64,000 nt of DNA from an uncultured Myxococcales bacterium (GCA_903936705.1 CAIZWN010000044.1:1-64000), one strand, 5' to 3'. Shown: positions 1 to 8,094, numbered from the stretch's first letter. Notes: generated by a model not told the origin, from the sequence alone. Made by a program: numbers and translations.

Positions 1-43
1 CATGGGAAACAGGGCGGAGCGTAGCGGAGCCCTGTTTCCCATG
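1..43. terminator. Perfect 15-bp inverted repeat downstream of the IS3 transposase
   Basis: The arms CATGGGAAACAGGGC (1-15) and its exact reverse complement (29-43) enclose a 13-base loop. The hairpin lies 20 bases past the OrfB stop codon on the minus strand, so it may terminate the transposase transcript. There is no U-tract, so an alternative is an IS-internal palindrome or a palindrome the IS targeted. Confidence 0.5.
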
Positions 44-63
44 GGCGGCCCGGAACGCGTTGG

Positions 64-855
64 TCAGCACCGCCCGACATCGTGGCCTCCGTAGTAGATC
101 TCCCTCGGCGTGCGGTAATCGAGGGCCTGATGGGGCCGCACTTCGTTGAAGAACCGCATGTACGAGCCGATTCCGTCGTGGGCGTCCCGCGCTGTCGAGT
201 AAGCCTTCAGGTACACCTCCTCGTACTTCAGGCTGCGCCACAGGCGTTCAACGAACACGTTGTCCAGGCAACGCCCCTTCCCGTCCATGCTGATCTGGAT
301 CCCGGCGCCGAGCAAGACGCCAGTGAAACCCTTGCCCGTGAACTGCGACCCCTGGTCGCTGTTGAAGATCTCCGGTCGTCCGTGCGCCAACGCCAGTTCC
401 AGGGCATCCATGCAGAAAGCGTCGTCCAGCGTGTTCGACAGGCGCCAGGAGAGCACGTACCGGCTCGCCCAGTCGATCACGGCCACCAGGTACAAGAACC
501 CTCGGGCCATCGGGATGTACGTGATGTCCGTCGCCCAGACATGGTCGGCCCGCGTGATCGTCAGCCCGCGCAGCAGGTACGGGTACACCTTGTGCCCCGC
601 GCCCGCAACGGTCGTCCTCGGTTTCGGGTAGATCGCCGCCAGGCCCATCGTCCGCATCAGCCGCTGAACACGTTTCCGGTCGATAGAGTGGCCCATCCGG
701 TCCAGCGCCACGACCATCCGACGCGAACCGTAGAACGGCGTTTCCAAATACTGCCGGTCGATGAGCCGCATCATTTCCAGGTCTTCCCCGCTCACAGGTG
801 CCGCTTCGTAGTACACCGACGAGCGGGCCACCCCGAGCAATTCGCACTGTCGCAC
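64..855 (-). CDS. IS3-family transposase OrfB (DDE catalytic domain)
   Basis: This is the catalytic half of an IS3 transposase with an rve integrase core. The acidic triad is visible as D in ATDITY, D in NSDQGSQF and E in VFVERLWRSLKYE, with the last two at the spacing expected for IS3. An HTH_21-like region, FYGSRRM, precedes the core. The listed start is a GTG, but the frame is open upstream through LIERGHPKLSLV to the slippery site at 930-936. The active protein is therefore probably the OrfAB fusion made by -1 frameshifting, with OrfB alone being minor or inactive. The C-terminus NEVRPHQALDYRTP is intact, so the element may still be mobile if its left end is complete. Confidence 0.95.
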   Translation of the reverse strand: MRQCELLGVARSSVYYEAAPVSGEDLEMMRLIDRQYLETPFYGSRRMVVALDRMGHSIDRKRVQRLMRTMGLAAIYPKPRTTVAGAGHKVYPYLLRGLTITRADHVWATDITYIPMARGFLYLVAVIDWASRYVLSWRLSNTLDDAFCMDALELALAHGRPEIFNSDQGSQFTGKGFTGVLLGAGIQISMDGKGRCLDNVFVERLWRSLKYEEVYLKAYSTARDAHDGIGSYMRFFNEVRPHQALDYRTPREIYYGGHDVGRC

Positions 856-908
856 CAGGCTCAGCTTCGGATGCCCCCGCTCGATCAGGTCCAGCCGCTG
901 CTGATGAC

Positions 909-1193
909 TCAGCGACCGGACCTGCGGGCCAAAAAATCACGTTCCACCTTTAGCCGTCCGATCTCCTCGTACAGCCCGGCCAGCAACGCATCGTCGCCAT
1001 TCTCATGGCTTCGGCGGACGCCGTCGAACAGATCCGCCGCACTCTCCACGATCTGCCGCTTCCACGCGTGGATCTGGCTCGGGTGGATCTCGAACCGGGT
1101 CGCCAGTTCCCCGACCGTCGTGTCCTCGCGCAACGCCGCCAGAGCTACCTTTGCCTTGAACGCTGCCGTGTGCTTCCTTCGTGTCTTTTCCAT
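909..1193 (-). CDS. IS3-family transposase OrfA (HTH DNA-binding subunit)
   Basis: A 94-residue IS3 OrfA with the typical N-terminus [15 protein letters not shown], followed by a helix-turn-helix ([20 protein letters not shown]) that binds the terminal repeats and a short leucine-zipper-like C-terminal helix ending in FLARRSGR. It ends with TGA at 909-911, just past the T-rich slippery heptamer. OrfB lies downstream in the -1 frame, so about half of OrfA should act as the N-terminal domain of an OrfAB fusion. Full length for the family and no internal stops. Confidence 0.94.
   Translation of the reverse strand: MEKTRRKHTAAFKAKVALAALREDTTVGELATRFEIHPSQIHAWKRQIVESAADLFDGVRRSHENGDDALLAGLYEEIGRLKVERDFLARRSGR
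930..936 (-). promoter_or_regulatory. Programmed -1 frameshift heptamer of the IS3 element
   Basis: On the minus strand the OrfA codons read GAT TTT TTG GCC, giving the canonical X XXY YYZ heptamer T TTT TTG. A one-base backward slip continues as [19 protein letters not shown] and joins the OrfB catalytic domain in frame. This matches the known IS3 strategy for making OrfAB. Confidence 0.85.
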
Positions 1194-1274
1194 CTCCCGC
1201 TCCTCCGCCCATCAGGGCTCAAAAAGGGCAGAAGTCTCGCTTACCACACTGTCCGAAAAACCGGGTCCACTTCA

Positions 1275-1821
1275 GTCACACCTCTTTCCAGGTGGAGTCT
1301 TCGTTGTTCCACCTGGCGGATGCGTTGAGTTTCCGAAGCCAAACGGAAACATGGTCTTCCGACTTTCGGGCTTTGGGCAGTTCTCGGTGCCGAAACTTGG
1401 CGGTTTGATCAACCCTTCTGGTACATTCCAGGTCGCCGTGCTCCTGGAATACCAAGTCCTGCTCGACGGAAACTACTTCTATGTTCTTCCGGCTGCGGAA
1501 CCCCAGATTACACCGCCTCAATTGACGTCGCTAAATGCCAGCGCATCCTTCTTCGAGTGGTTCATCGGAGCGATTAGTTCGAACATCGTTCAGGGATTCA
1601 GAGAGAAGTTGGTACGAGCAACAACAGTGATTCCCTTTCTCCAAGGGCGCGTCTGCGTCGTGGATGGCTGGATTCGGCCGGGCGCGATTCCCACGAGGTG
1701 CGAGGGAGACACTCCTTACAACGCATTCTTCCCAAATGGCTTCACTGAGGAAGCACTTCCCTGGCCCCCTCCGGGATGGAATCCAGGCATGAGCGTTACA
1801 GATGCCCTACGCATGCATTGA
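1275..1821 (+). pseudogene. Unknown gene at the IS border, possibly 5'-truncated
   Basis: An open frame runs from the IS end to a TGA at 1819-1821. It encodes a proline- and aromatic-rich C-terminal segment (VFRLSGFGQFSVPKLGG, VDGWIRPGAIP, LPWPPPGWNP). I do not recognise the family. The frame is open right up to the IS junction at 1274/1275, which suggests the insertion removed its 5' end. An ATG at 1351 could still allow a 156-aa product, so it may instead be an intact small gene. Inside it is a perfect 9-bp hairpin (CCAGGTGGA at 1288-1296 and its complement at 1308-1316), unusual within coding sequence. Confidence 0.45.
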
Positions 1822-2221
1822 CCTTCTCTCGCGTCAGCGGACGGGGCAAACGCCATTCCGGTCCGATCTGTCGGGCGAGTTCTGGCTGCACGACGTCGCA
1901 TTGAGGATGTCCGCGGGTCGTGCCGTGGGGAGGCCTAACGAGCGCGTGCATCGGACAAACCCCTTCCGTCACGGTCCCTGCTTTGGCCCCGCCTGCATCA
2001 CGCTGAAGTTGGCGAAGGTCCACGGCGGGCAGGTTCGCAGGGACCGCGCCGGATGCCCGCCCCTTCGGGCCGGGCACCGGGGTTTGCCAATTGAACCAGC
2101 GTTCACCTGACACCCCTGATCAAGAAGCGCATGTCAGAAGCGCATTGTTCTAACTGCGATAACGCAATAGCATCTCGTAAGGTTTTGGGCGCAGATCCTT
2201 GGTTTCTTGCAGGGGGCGACG
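1822..2221. repeat. Gene-free stretch with a foldable attC-like element (copy 1)
   Basis: No convincing gene is present. The stretch holds GCCTAAC (1933-1939), which matches the attC R-box form RYYYAAC, followed by GAGCGCGTGCA and GGAC. It also contains nested inverted repeats: CAAACCCC (1956-1963) with GGGGTTTG (2079-2086), and GGTCCCTGC (1973-1981) with GCAGGGACC (2037-2045), plus a local hairpin at 2054-2076. Bases 1957-1981 recur exactly at 5103-5127. This resembles an integron cassette recombination site, but I cannot find a clean GTTRRRY partner box, so the identity is tentative. Confidence 0.45.
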
Positions 2222-2599
2222 ATGAGCAGCGAACCTCGGTATTGGGTCGTTGGCGCCAATTGGGGCGGCGACGACCAACGGGAGCCCTTCTTCCGCAGGG
2301 GCTACTGGACCCTGGGCTGGAGCGACAGCGACCAACCTGGAATGGCCGCCGCCCGGAAATCAATAGTTCCGGGCGACCGGATTGCGATCAAGTCCATGCT
2401 CGGGCAAGGTTTTCCGGACATCGCTATCCGGGGACTCGGGATCGTGAAGGAGGTCGGCGAGGACAAGCGCGTGTACGTCGAATGGATTCTTACCGATCTG
2501 AATCGGATAGTTCCGAGTCGAGGCTGCTACAGCGCCATTCACGGCCCATATACAATCGGAGAGGAAGCTATTTGGCTTGGACAAGTATTCCGCCTGTAA
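2222..2599 (+). CDS. Small EVE/PUA-like domain protein
   Basis: A 125-aa single-domain protein starting at an ATG with AGGGGG ten bases upstream. The N-terminus YWVVGANWGGDDQ, then GDRIAIKS and GIVKEVGEDKRVYVEW, resemble the EVE-like PUA-fold domain found at the N-terminus of modified-cytosine-targeting McrB-type restriction proteins, where it reads modified bases. Here the domain stands alone without an ATPase or nuclease. It lies between an attC-like element and an IS4 transposase, which suggests a mobile cassette-borne defence or regulatory gene. The fold assignment rests on motif resemblance; a binding target cannot be inferred. Confidence 0.7.
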   Translation: MSSEPRYWVVGANWGGDDQREPFFRRGYWTLGWSDSDQPGMAAARKSIVPGDRIAIKSMLGQGFPDIAIRGLGIVKEVGEDKRVYVEWILTDLNRIVPSRGCYSAIHGPYTIGEEAIWLGQVFRL

Positions 2600-2959
2600 T
2601 TAGAAATGGAGACAGTTCCCGAGCAGCAAATCAAGGAGCAAATCTTCCAATGCCGTCAGATCTCACGCGCAAGCCTTTGACCGTCTTGCCCAACGGCCAG
2701 GATTTGCTTCATTATGAACGTTTGAACCGGCACTATGGTGGCCCTCTTCAGTTCTCAAATCTCCTCGACGAGACTCAACACGGGTCCGCTTGCGGTGGAA
2801 ACGATTTGTGCCAATCCTGTCAATTCCTCTCCATTGATTTCCTGCGCGATTCTGCGATTCCCCTGACTGATCCCCTCAAACCCCGGAAGGGTCGTCGCAA
2901 GCCTCGATGGCACCGCGGTGCGCCTGGAATCATCACAGGAGACTGTGTAGGGAGGGTTT
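2600..2959. other. Gene-free stretch before the IS4-family transposase
   Basis: Short open frames exist on both strands, but none has a ribosome binding site or recognisable motif. The minus-strand frame ending near 2755 has some coding-like composition (LPGFEGISQGNRR, AQEINGEELTGLAQ) and could be a gene fragment interrupted by the transposon. Neither a terminal inverted repeat nor an attC-like core was found here. Confidence 0.35.
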
Positions 2960-4087
2960 TCACGGCTGACCTCCGGTGATGCTGGCGTCGTGGGCGTCAA
3001 GGAGGTCGAAGGCTAGGTTCCGGAAACGTCCGAGCCAGACGAGCGGGAGCCACCGCACCAGATTGTGGGCCTTCCATCCCATCTGGAAGGCGCTGTGGGT
3101 GCGGGTCCGGACGGTGTTGGCCTTGTAGAGTCGGTCAAGACCCTTGGCCTCGATGTGATGACCGATGAGGGAGACCAGGAAGTAGCCGGCGGCAATGACC
3201 AGGATGAGACGGTCGAGGCGGTCTGGGCGGTCCTTCAATTTGTACTCACCGAGGCTCCAGCCGTAGCGGGTGCTCTTCTTGTCGCGGAAGACTTCTTCGA
3301 TGGTGAAGCGGCGGCCGTAGAGGTGGACAATCTTGTTGGCCGGCAGTTCGAGGTCGGTGAAGAGGTACCACGCGTCCTTCTGACCGTGGTCGAAGAGTGC
3401 GACCAGGCGCAGTTCCTCGGGCTGATCGACGGTGGCGAGTACCTGGCCCAGGTCTCGGACACGTCCCCGGGGCAATGACAGGTCGCGAAGCGCGCCATTC
3501 CAGCCTGGGGACTTGACCTTGGTGTCGCTGCAGCATCGCACGACAAAGTGGAAGCGGAGTTGCTTGAGTTTGCGCGCCAGTGCGACGCGGCGGAAGCCTC
3601 GATCAAAGAGCAGCGTGGTCTCGACGTCCTTGGGGATGATCGTGCGGAGCACGGAGAGAAAGGACTCCTCGAAAGCATTCTGGCTGCGGGCCAGTTTGCG
3701 CCAATCGCACGTGGCCCAGTACACCGGGATGCCGCGGCGCTGGATCACGACGGATGCCACCAGTACCGGCCAGGGACCGATCTTGGTCCAGTCGACGGCG
3801 ATGCGGATCGACCGACGGTCCCCGATGACGGTCAGAAGTAGGGCCTTGCACCAGTCCTCGACCTCGACGTTCTCGTTGCCCAGGAAGCGGTCCACCTGCT
3901 TGATGCGGTGCTTCGGCGCCACCTTCGACCGGATGGCCCGGCCCAGCGACGCCACACCCACCCTGCCCACCGTGACCAGCGCGGCGACCAGAACCGATAG
4001 CGTCTGCTGATTCTTCCGATGAAACCCCTGGAACACCTGACCCAAGAAGGCTACAATCCGTTCCGCCGACATTCTCGATAACTCCAT
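2960..4087 (-). CDS. IS4-family transposase (DDE)
   Basis: A 375-aa transposase of the IS4 superfamily. The first catalytic Asp lies in RIAVDWTKI, the second in TTLLFDRGF, and the Glu in the YREK signature region YGRRFTIEEVFRDKKS, which shows Y, R, E and K at the expected spacing. Length and order of blocks match an intact enzyme. It is an ORFan insertion inside the cassette-like region. The terminal inverted repeats could not be defined: one end probably lies between the start codon and the GCGTTAGGC box at about 4153, the other left of 2960. Confidence 0.92.
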   Translation of the reverse strand: MELSRMSAERIVAFLGQVFQGFHRKNQQTLSVLVAALVTVGRVGVASLGRAIRSKVAPKHRIKQVDRFLGNENVEVEDWCKALLLTVIGDRRSIRIAVDWTKIGPWPVLVASVVIQRRGIPVYWATCDWRKLARSQNAFEESFLSVLRTIIPKDVETTLLFDRGFRRVALARKLKQLRFHFVVRCCSDTKVKSPGWNGALRDLSLPRGRVRDLGQVLATVDQPEELRLVALFDHGQKDAWYLFTDLELPANKIVHLYGRRFTIEEVFRDKKSTRYGWSLGEYKLKDRPDRLDRLILVIAAGYFLVSLIGHHIEAKGLDRLYKANTVRTRTHSAFQMGWKAHNLVRWLPLVWLGRFRNLAFDLLDAHDASITGGQP

Positions 4088-4150
4088 GGATTTGCAAAGG
4101 AATTATCCGATGTCGGCCCCTATTTGTCAAATACTTTATCAATCATTTTC

Positions 4151-4284
4151 ATGCGTTAGGCGCCTTCGGCGCAGCCCCCAGACACCCGGGTCACCATCCC
4201 CAACATGAGGGGATAGGTCAGGCGATTCCCTGATTGACGTCTTCTACATGCCCGCGATATCATTCCTACGATTTATGCGTTAGG
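4151..4284 (+). repeat. Pair of ATGCGTTAGG boxes, attC R-box-like
   Basis: ATGCGTTAGG occurs at 4151-4160 and again at 4275-4284. The first continues to GTTAGGC and fits the GTTRRRY crossover box of integron attC sites. The second is followed five bases later by the ATG of the next gene, which is the arrangement seen at a cassette start. The first box is followed by GCGCCTTCGGCGC, a perfect small hairpin. This supports a cassette-like origin for the neighbouring genes, but no integrase of the IntI type is in the window. Confidence 0.4.
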
Positions 4285-4288
4285 ACGG

Positions 4289-5011
4289 ATGATGAAGGGA
4301 CCTCTGTGGCTATTCGTTGGCGCGCTTGTCGCTCTGAACCTGTCTCCAGAATCCTTTGCGCGTGGCAGGAACTCACCGGAAAGGCGTGTGGTGCGGCTGT
4401 CTTGCTGGGTCGGCCCGAACCAGACGGCGCCTCTAATAGCCTGTCTTCCCGAAACAGGGCCGAAGGTGAACGGACGATACTTGCCGGTGACGATGGACTC
4501 CTACTACATGGCTACGATTGACGAGAATCAAGACTACGCCATTGACGCTAGAGTGTCTGCTAGACATTTGTTCCTGCGAATTGAAGTGCTCGATGCGGGC
4601 GGAAGCATTCTTTATGAGGATGAAGCCCAAGGTCCAGGGCGCGTTGCCTTCAGAAACAGCGACTTGCCTTCAACTCAACGGAGGAAGCCGAAGAGCACGA
4701 AAGCCTCTAGGTACGACGGGCCATTGCATGTAGTACTCAGGTGCCTACTTCACAGGCAGCCTGTCCCGCTTGGACCGTGTACTGCATATGGTCACGCGAA
4801 ACTGAACGGCAGGGTGGTTTCGCTCATCGAACTGAGTCAGAGAGCGGCGTTCGAGTTCGATATTGGTGCAAGGGAAGGTGTCGATTTTGTGGCAACCAAT
4901 TCCGATACGGATGGCTACGTCGTTCTTTCGTTGGAAGTCTTCGATGATTCGCAGAACATTCTGTTTCATGATGAGGCCACCAGATTCGGAGCCGTTCGAT
5001 TCCGCAGGTGA
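4289..5011 (+). CDS. Secreted orphan protein with two beta-rich repeats
   Basis: A 240-aa protein with an N-terminal hydrophobic signal sequence (LWLFVGALVALNLSPESFA). Two halves look homologous: the first has DENQDYAIDARVS then LFLRIEVLDAGGSILYEDEA, the second has GAREGVDFVATNSDTDGYVVLSLEVFDDSQNILFHDEA. Each half is probably a beta-sandwich exported to the periplasm. Start is ATGATG at 4289, with no strong ribosome binding site but directly after an attC-like box, as is common for cassette genes. Function unknown. Codon use is less GC-biased than in the prophage next to it. Confidence 0.75.
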   Translation: MMKGPLWLFVGALVALNLSPESFARGRNSPERRVVRLSCWVGPNQTAPLIACLPETGPKVNGRYLPVTMDSYYMATIDENQDYAIDARVSARHLFLRIEVLDAGGSILYEDEAQGPGRVAFRNSDLPSTQRRKPKSTKASRYDGPLHVVLRCLLHRQPVPLGPCTAYGHAKLNGRVVSLIELSQRAAFEFDIGAREGVDFVATNSDTDGYVVLSLEVFDDSQNILFHDEATRFGAVRFRR

Positions 5012-5313
5012 AGTTTGCCTTTCATGCTGAAAGCAGGGACCTTTGGAAGCGACGCCTGGATGCGGCCCAACCAGCGTGGCTTGGACAAACTATGGATTGG
5101 AAAAACCCCTTCCGTCACGGTCCCTGCATCGGCCTCGCTCGTCACCCCGAGGTGGACGAACAAACCCGATGGGCGGGGCCGTAGGGACACGTGCCGGATG
5201 GCAGACCAGTGACCTACCACCCACAACCCGCCCGTGACACCTCCTCGGCACCTGAATCGAGCCTGGCCGCATAACGCCTGCCTCCCCGACTCTCCGGCCA
5301 GGGAGGCAGCGGC
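5012..5313. repeat. Gene-free stretch with attC-like element (copy 2) before the prophage late genes
   Basis: GCCCAAC (5065-5071), CAGCGTGG and GGACAAAC (5083-5090) parallel the first copy. The 25 bases at 5103-5127 are identical to 1957-1981. Downstream GTAGGGACACGTGCCGG (5179-5195) parallels GCAGGGACCGCGCCGG in copy 1, so the two elements are diverged homologues of more than 100 bp. No gene is seen. The first prophage gene follows at 5314 behind GGGAGG. Confidence 0.5.
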
Positions 5314-7233
5314 ATGGCGGCTGGCACGACGCGTATCGACCGGGACTTCCGAACGGCGACGACCATCCCGGAATCCTGGGACGAGGAAACCCGCTCGATC
5401 GAGGTCGTGTTCTCGACCGGCGCCCGGGCGATGAAGTTCGACAAGCGCCGGGGCATCCCGTGGATCGAGGAGCTTCCTCTCCGCGGCATGGACTGCGCCG
5501 ACCTGAACGCTGGCGCCCACGTCCTCCGCGCCCACGGCATGGATCCGAAGACCGGCGAGGGCCTGGACGCCGTCATCGGCTCGGTTGTCCCCGGCACCGC
5601 CCGCGTCGTCAGCGACACCGAGGCCCGCGCCCGGGTCACGCTCTCCCGCGCCGCCGGCAAGGCGGACGTGGTCCAGGACATCCGCGACGGCGTGATCCGG
5701 AAGTGGTCCTACGGCTACCGGCGCGTGGGCCGCCCGTCCATCAGCACTGACCCGGAGACCGGGCTCGAAGTCCGGTCCTGGCCCCGGCACATCCCCGACG
5801 AAATCAGCGCCGTCGCCTTCCCGGCGGACAGCGGCACGACCACCCGCAGCGCGGACCAGCACCGGCAGGAGGACCAGGACATGCCCGACGTCACCGTTGA
5901 CACCCGGCAGACGACCGTCGTCCCGGACGAAGCCGCGCTCCACACGGCCCGCGAGGAGGGGCGCAGGGCCGAGGCGACCCGGGCGGACACGATCCGGAAG
6001 CTGGCCGCGAAGGTCCGCCTCGGGGACGAGGACATCCGGTCGATGCTGGCCGACCCGGCCGTGACCATCGAGGCGGCCCAGGCGCAGATGCTGGATCTGG
6101 TCGGCAAGCGCGACGCGGCGTCCGAAACCCGTGCCGGGCACGCGGCCATCACCCGGGACGAGGAACTGACGCGCCGGCAGGCGATGATCGAGGGGCTGGC
6201 CTACCGCGCCCTGGCGGTCGGCACGCCGTCCGACCTGGCCCGCCCGTTCGTGAACTACAAGCTGCGCGACATCGCCGCCGAGTGCCTGGAGCACCAGGGT
6301 GTGCGCACCCGGGGCGTGGCGGACAACGAGTTGTTCGACGGGGCGCTGTTCGGGACTCGTGCCGCCGGCCTGTCCACCAGCGACTTCCAGGCGATCCTGG
6401 CGGGCGCGGTCCACAAGAACTTCCTCGACGCGTTCAGCCAGGAGGCTCGCAACTTCGAGGGCCTGGCGCTGCGCCGGATCATCACGGACTTCAAGCCCGT
6501 CCGCGAGATCAAGCTGTCCAGCTTCTCGGTGCTGGACGCCCTGCCCGAGGGCGCCGAACTGAAGTTCGGGACGTTGTCGGAAGGCGAGGAGACTTGGGGC
6601 CTCGCGTCCTACGGCAAGGGCCTGCGGATCACCCGCCAGGCGCTGATCAACGACGACCTGGGCGCGTTCGGCACGCTGCCGAACCGCATGGGGTCGGCCG
6701 TGATCCGCCTGGAAAAGAACCTTTTCTGGGCGCTGTTCACGTCGAACCCGAAGCTGGCGGACAACAAGGAGGTCTTCCACTCCGCGCACAAGAACATCAC
6801 CGATTCGGCCGGCGCCGCCCCCGACGCGGACCAGATCGCGAAGGGGCGCCTCCTGCTCCGGCAGCAGACGGACCTCGCCGGGAACTACCTGGACCTGGTG
6901 CCGTCGCACATCGTCGCGGGCACCGCGAACGAACTCGCGCTGGACCGGCTGTTCGCGAGCTTCGTCGCGAACGAGGCGTCGAAGACCATCCCGCAGGTGA
7001 TCCGCAGCCTGACCCCGATCGTGGAGCCCCGGCTGGACGGCAGCACCGCCTGGTACCTGCTGGCGAAGGCGTGGCCGTCCCTGGTCATCGGCTACCTGGC
7101 GGGCAGCGAGCAGCCCCGGTTCATGAGCCGCGAGTCCTGGGAGACCCAGGGCGTCGAGATGAAGGTCGAGCACGACTTCGGCTGCGCGTGGTCCTGCCAC
7201 CGCGGCGTCTACCGGAACAAGGGCGCGGCCTGA
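5314..7233 (+). CDS. Prohead protease / major capsid protein fusion
   Basis: A 639-aa head protein. Residues 1 to about 190 look like a prohead protease/scaffold domain (EVVFSTGARA, GVIRKWSYGYR, EISAVAFPAD). A hydrophilic, charged linker with a scaffold-like helix follows, and from about residue 290 a Mu-type major head domain begins (ILAGAVHKNFLDAF, FKPVREIKLSSF, GEETWGLASYGKG, and ending near VEHDFGCAWSCHRGV). Such protease-capsid fusions are known in Mu-like prophages: the protease domain cleaves itself away during prohead maturation. The start is ATG at 5314 behind GGGAGG. It is the first recognisable phage gene; portal and terminase, which should precede it, are missing. Confidence 0.88.
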   Translation: MAAGTTRIDRDFRTATTIPESWDEETRSIEVVFSTGARAMKFDKRRGIPWIEELPLRGMDCADLNAGAHVLRAHGMDPKTGEGLDAVIGSVVPGTARVVSDTEARARVTLSRAAGKADVVQDIRDGVIRKWSYGYRRVGRPSISTDPETGLEVRSWPRHIPDEISAVAFPADSGTTTRSADQHRQEDQDMPDVTVDTRQTTVVPDEAALHTAREEGRRAEATRADTIRKLAAKVRLGDEDIRSMLADPAVTIEAAQAQMLDLVGKRDAASETRAGHAAITRDEELTRRQAMIEGLAYRALAVGTPSDLARPFVNYKLRDIAAECLEHQGVRTRGVADNELFDGALFGTRAAGLSTSDFQAILAGAVHKNFLDAFSQEARNFEGLALRRIITDFKPVREIKLSSFSVLDALPEGAELKFGTLSEGEETWGLASYGKGLRITRQALINDDLGAFGTLPNRMGSAVIRLEKNLFWALFTSNPKLADNKEVFHSAHKNITDSAGAAPDADQIAKGRLLLRQQTDLAGNYLDLVPSHIVAGTANELALDRLFASFVANEASKTIPQVIRSLTPIVEPRLDGSTAWYLLAKAWPSLVIGYLAGSEQPRFMSRESWETQGVEMKVEHDFGCAWSCHRGVYRNKGAA

Positions 7234-7256
7234 GGTCAGCGCGGAGGAAGGCACCG

Positions 7257-8078
7257 ATGAAGAACTTCATCCAGACCGGCGACACCCTGACGTTGATTGC
7301 CCCGGCCGGCGGCGTGCGGTCGGGCGAGTTCGTGGTGGTCGGCGGCCTGCACGGGTTCGCGATCACGGACGCGGCCGAGGGCGCTCCCGTGTCCGTCAAC
7401 CGCGTCGGCGTTTTCGGAGCCCCGAAGGCGGGCGTCGAGATCCACCAGGGCGACAAGCTGTACTTCGACGCGTTCAACAAGGTCTTCACGACTGCCGTGA
7501 TGGACGTGAATCTCGCGGTCGCCACCGAGGACGCGGCGTCCGGCGACCCGTCCTGCGCGCTGGTGCTCATCCCCGAGACCGAGGCGGCCGGCGAGGCCGG
7601 GGGCATCCCGGCGGCGCACGCGGCCTCGCACCACACTGCCGGGTCGGATGCGCTGGCGCCGTCGGACATCGGGGCGGTTTCGGCCGCCGATCTGCTTTCG
7701 CAGGAGGCCGGGAAGGGTATGGCCCTCATCGGCATGCACCTGCCGGACCCTCTGCCCGAGGGCTTCCCCGAGGCTTTCGCGAACATCCACACCGCGCAGG
7801 ACCTCTTCGACCTGGCGTTGAGCGGCGGGATCGGCGGGGGCGACGACCAGACCGACTTCCAGGTGACGATCGCACAGGGTGCCGCCACCGGCTCGTCCCC
7901 TGCCGACCCGACCCTGATCAACGGGTGGGTCGTGAACTGCTTCCCGCTTTCCGGGAACGACCAGGTTTTCACCGGGGTCCAGGTGAACCAGGACGGCTCC
8001 GTGACCGTCACCGTGGCCGGCAACGAGACCGCCCAGGCGACGTTCCGGGTGACCGTCAAGAGGTCGTCCCAGAACTGA
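7257..8078 (+). CDS. Capsid decoration / DUF2190-type head protein
   Basis: A 273-aa protein starting at ATG 7257. Residues 1-100 match the DUF2190 pattern (FIQTGDTLTLIAPAGGVRSGEFVVV), a small beta-barrel that decorates capsids and normally follows the major capsid gene in Mu-like phages. The family is usually about 110 residues. Here it carries a C-terminal extension with HAASHHTAGSDAL, a flexible Ser/Ala/Gly segment and a terminal beta-rich domain (FTGVQVNQDGSVTVTVAGN), which may project from the capsid. Separated from the capsid gene by 23 bases and part of the late operon. Confidence 0.8.
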   Translation: MKNFIQTGDTLTLIAPAGGVRSGEFVVVGGLHGFAITDAAEGAPVSVNRVGVFGAPKAGVEIHQGDKLYFDAFNKVFTTAVMDVNLAVATEDAASGDPSCALVLIPETEAAGEAGGIPAAHAASHHTAGSDALAPSDIGAVSAADLLSQEAGKGMALIGMHLPDPLPEGFPEAFANIHTAQDLFDLALSGGIGGGDDQTDFQVTIAQGAATGSSPADPTLINGWVVNCFPLSGNDQVFTGVQVNQDGSVTVTVAGNETAQATFRVTVKRSSQN

Positions 8079-8094
8079 CCTTCGGAGGAATCCA

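Larger units (their letters stand above)
1..1274 (-). mobile_element. IS3-family insertion sequence, left end outside window
   Basis: The element holds OrfA and OrfB on the minus strand in the usual -1 relationship. Its right end is recognisable at 1250-1274: read on the minus strand it begins TGAAGTGGACCCGG, runs through a T-tract and ends CGGACA, which is the form of an IS3-family terminal repeat with a TG start. No matching inward repeat is visible in bases 1-63, so the left end lies before the window and the target duplication cannot be checked. The right end abuts an open reading frame (1275-1821) that the insertion may have truncated. Confidence 0.88.

Noticed and set aside
2600-2959. 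A gene on either strand between the EVE-like gene and the IS4 transposase.
   Set aside because: Frames lack ribosome sites and family motifs. At most a fragment may remain on the minus strand.
1275-5313. A full integron with an IntI integrase.
   Set aside because: Only attC-like halves and R-box-like sequences are present. No integron integrase or attI is in the window, so only a cassette-like origin can be suggested.
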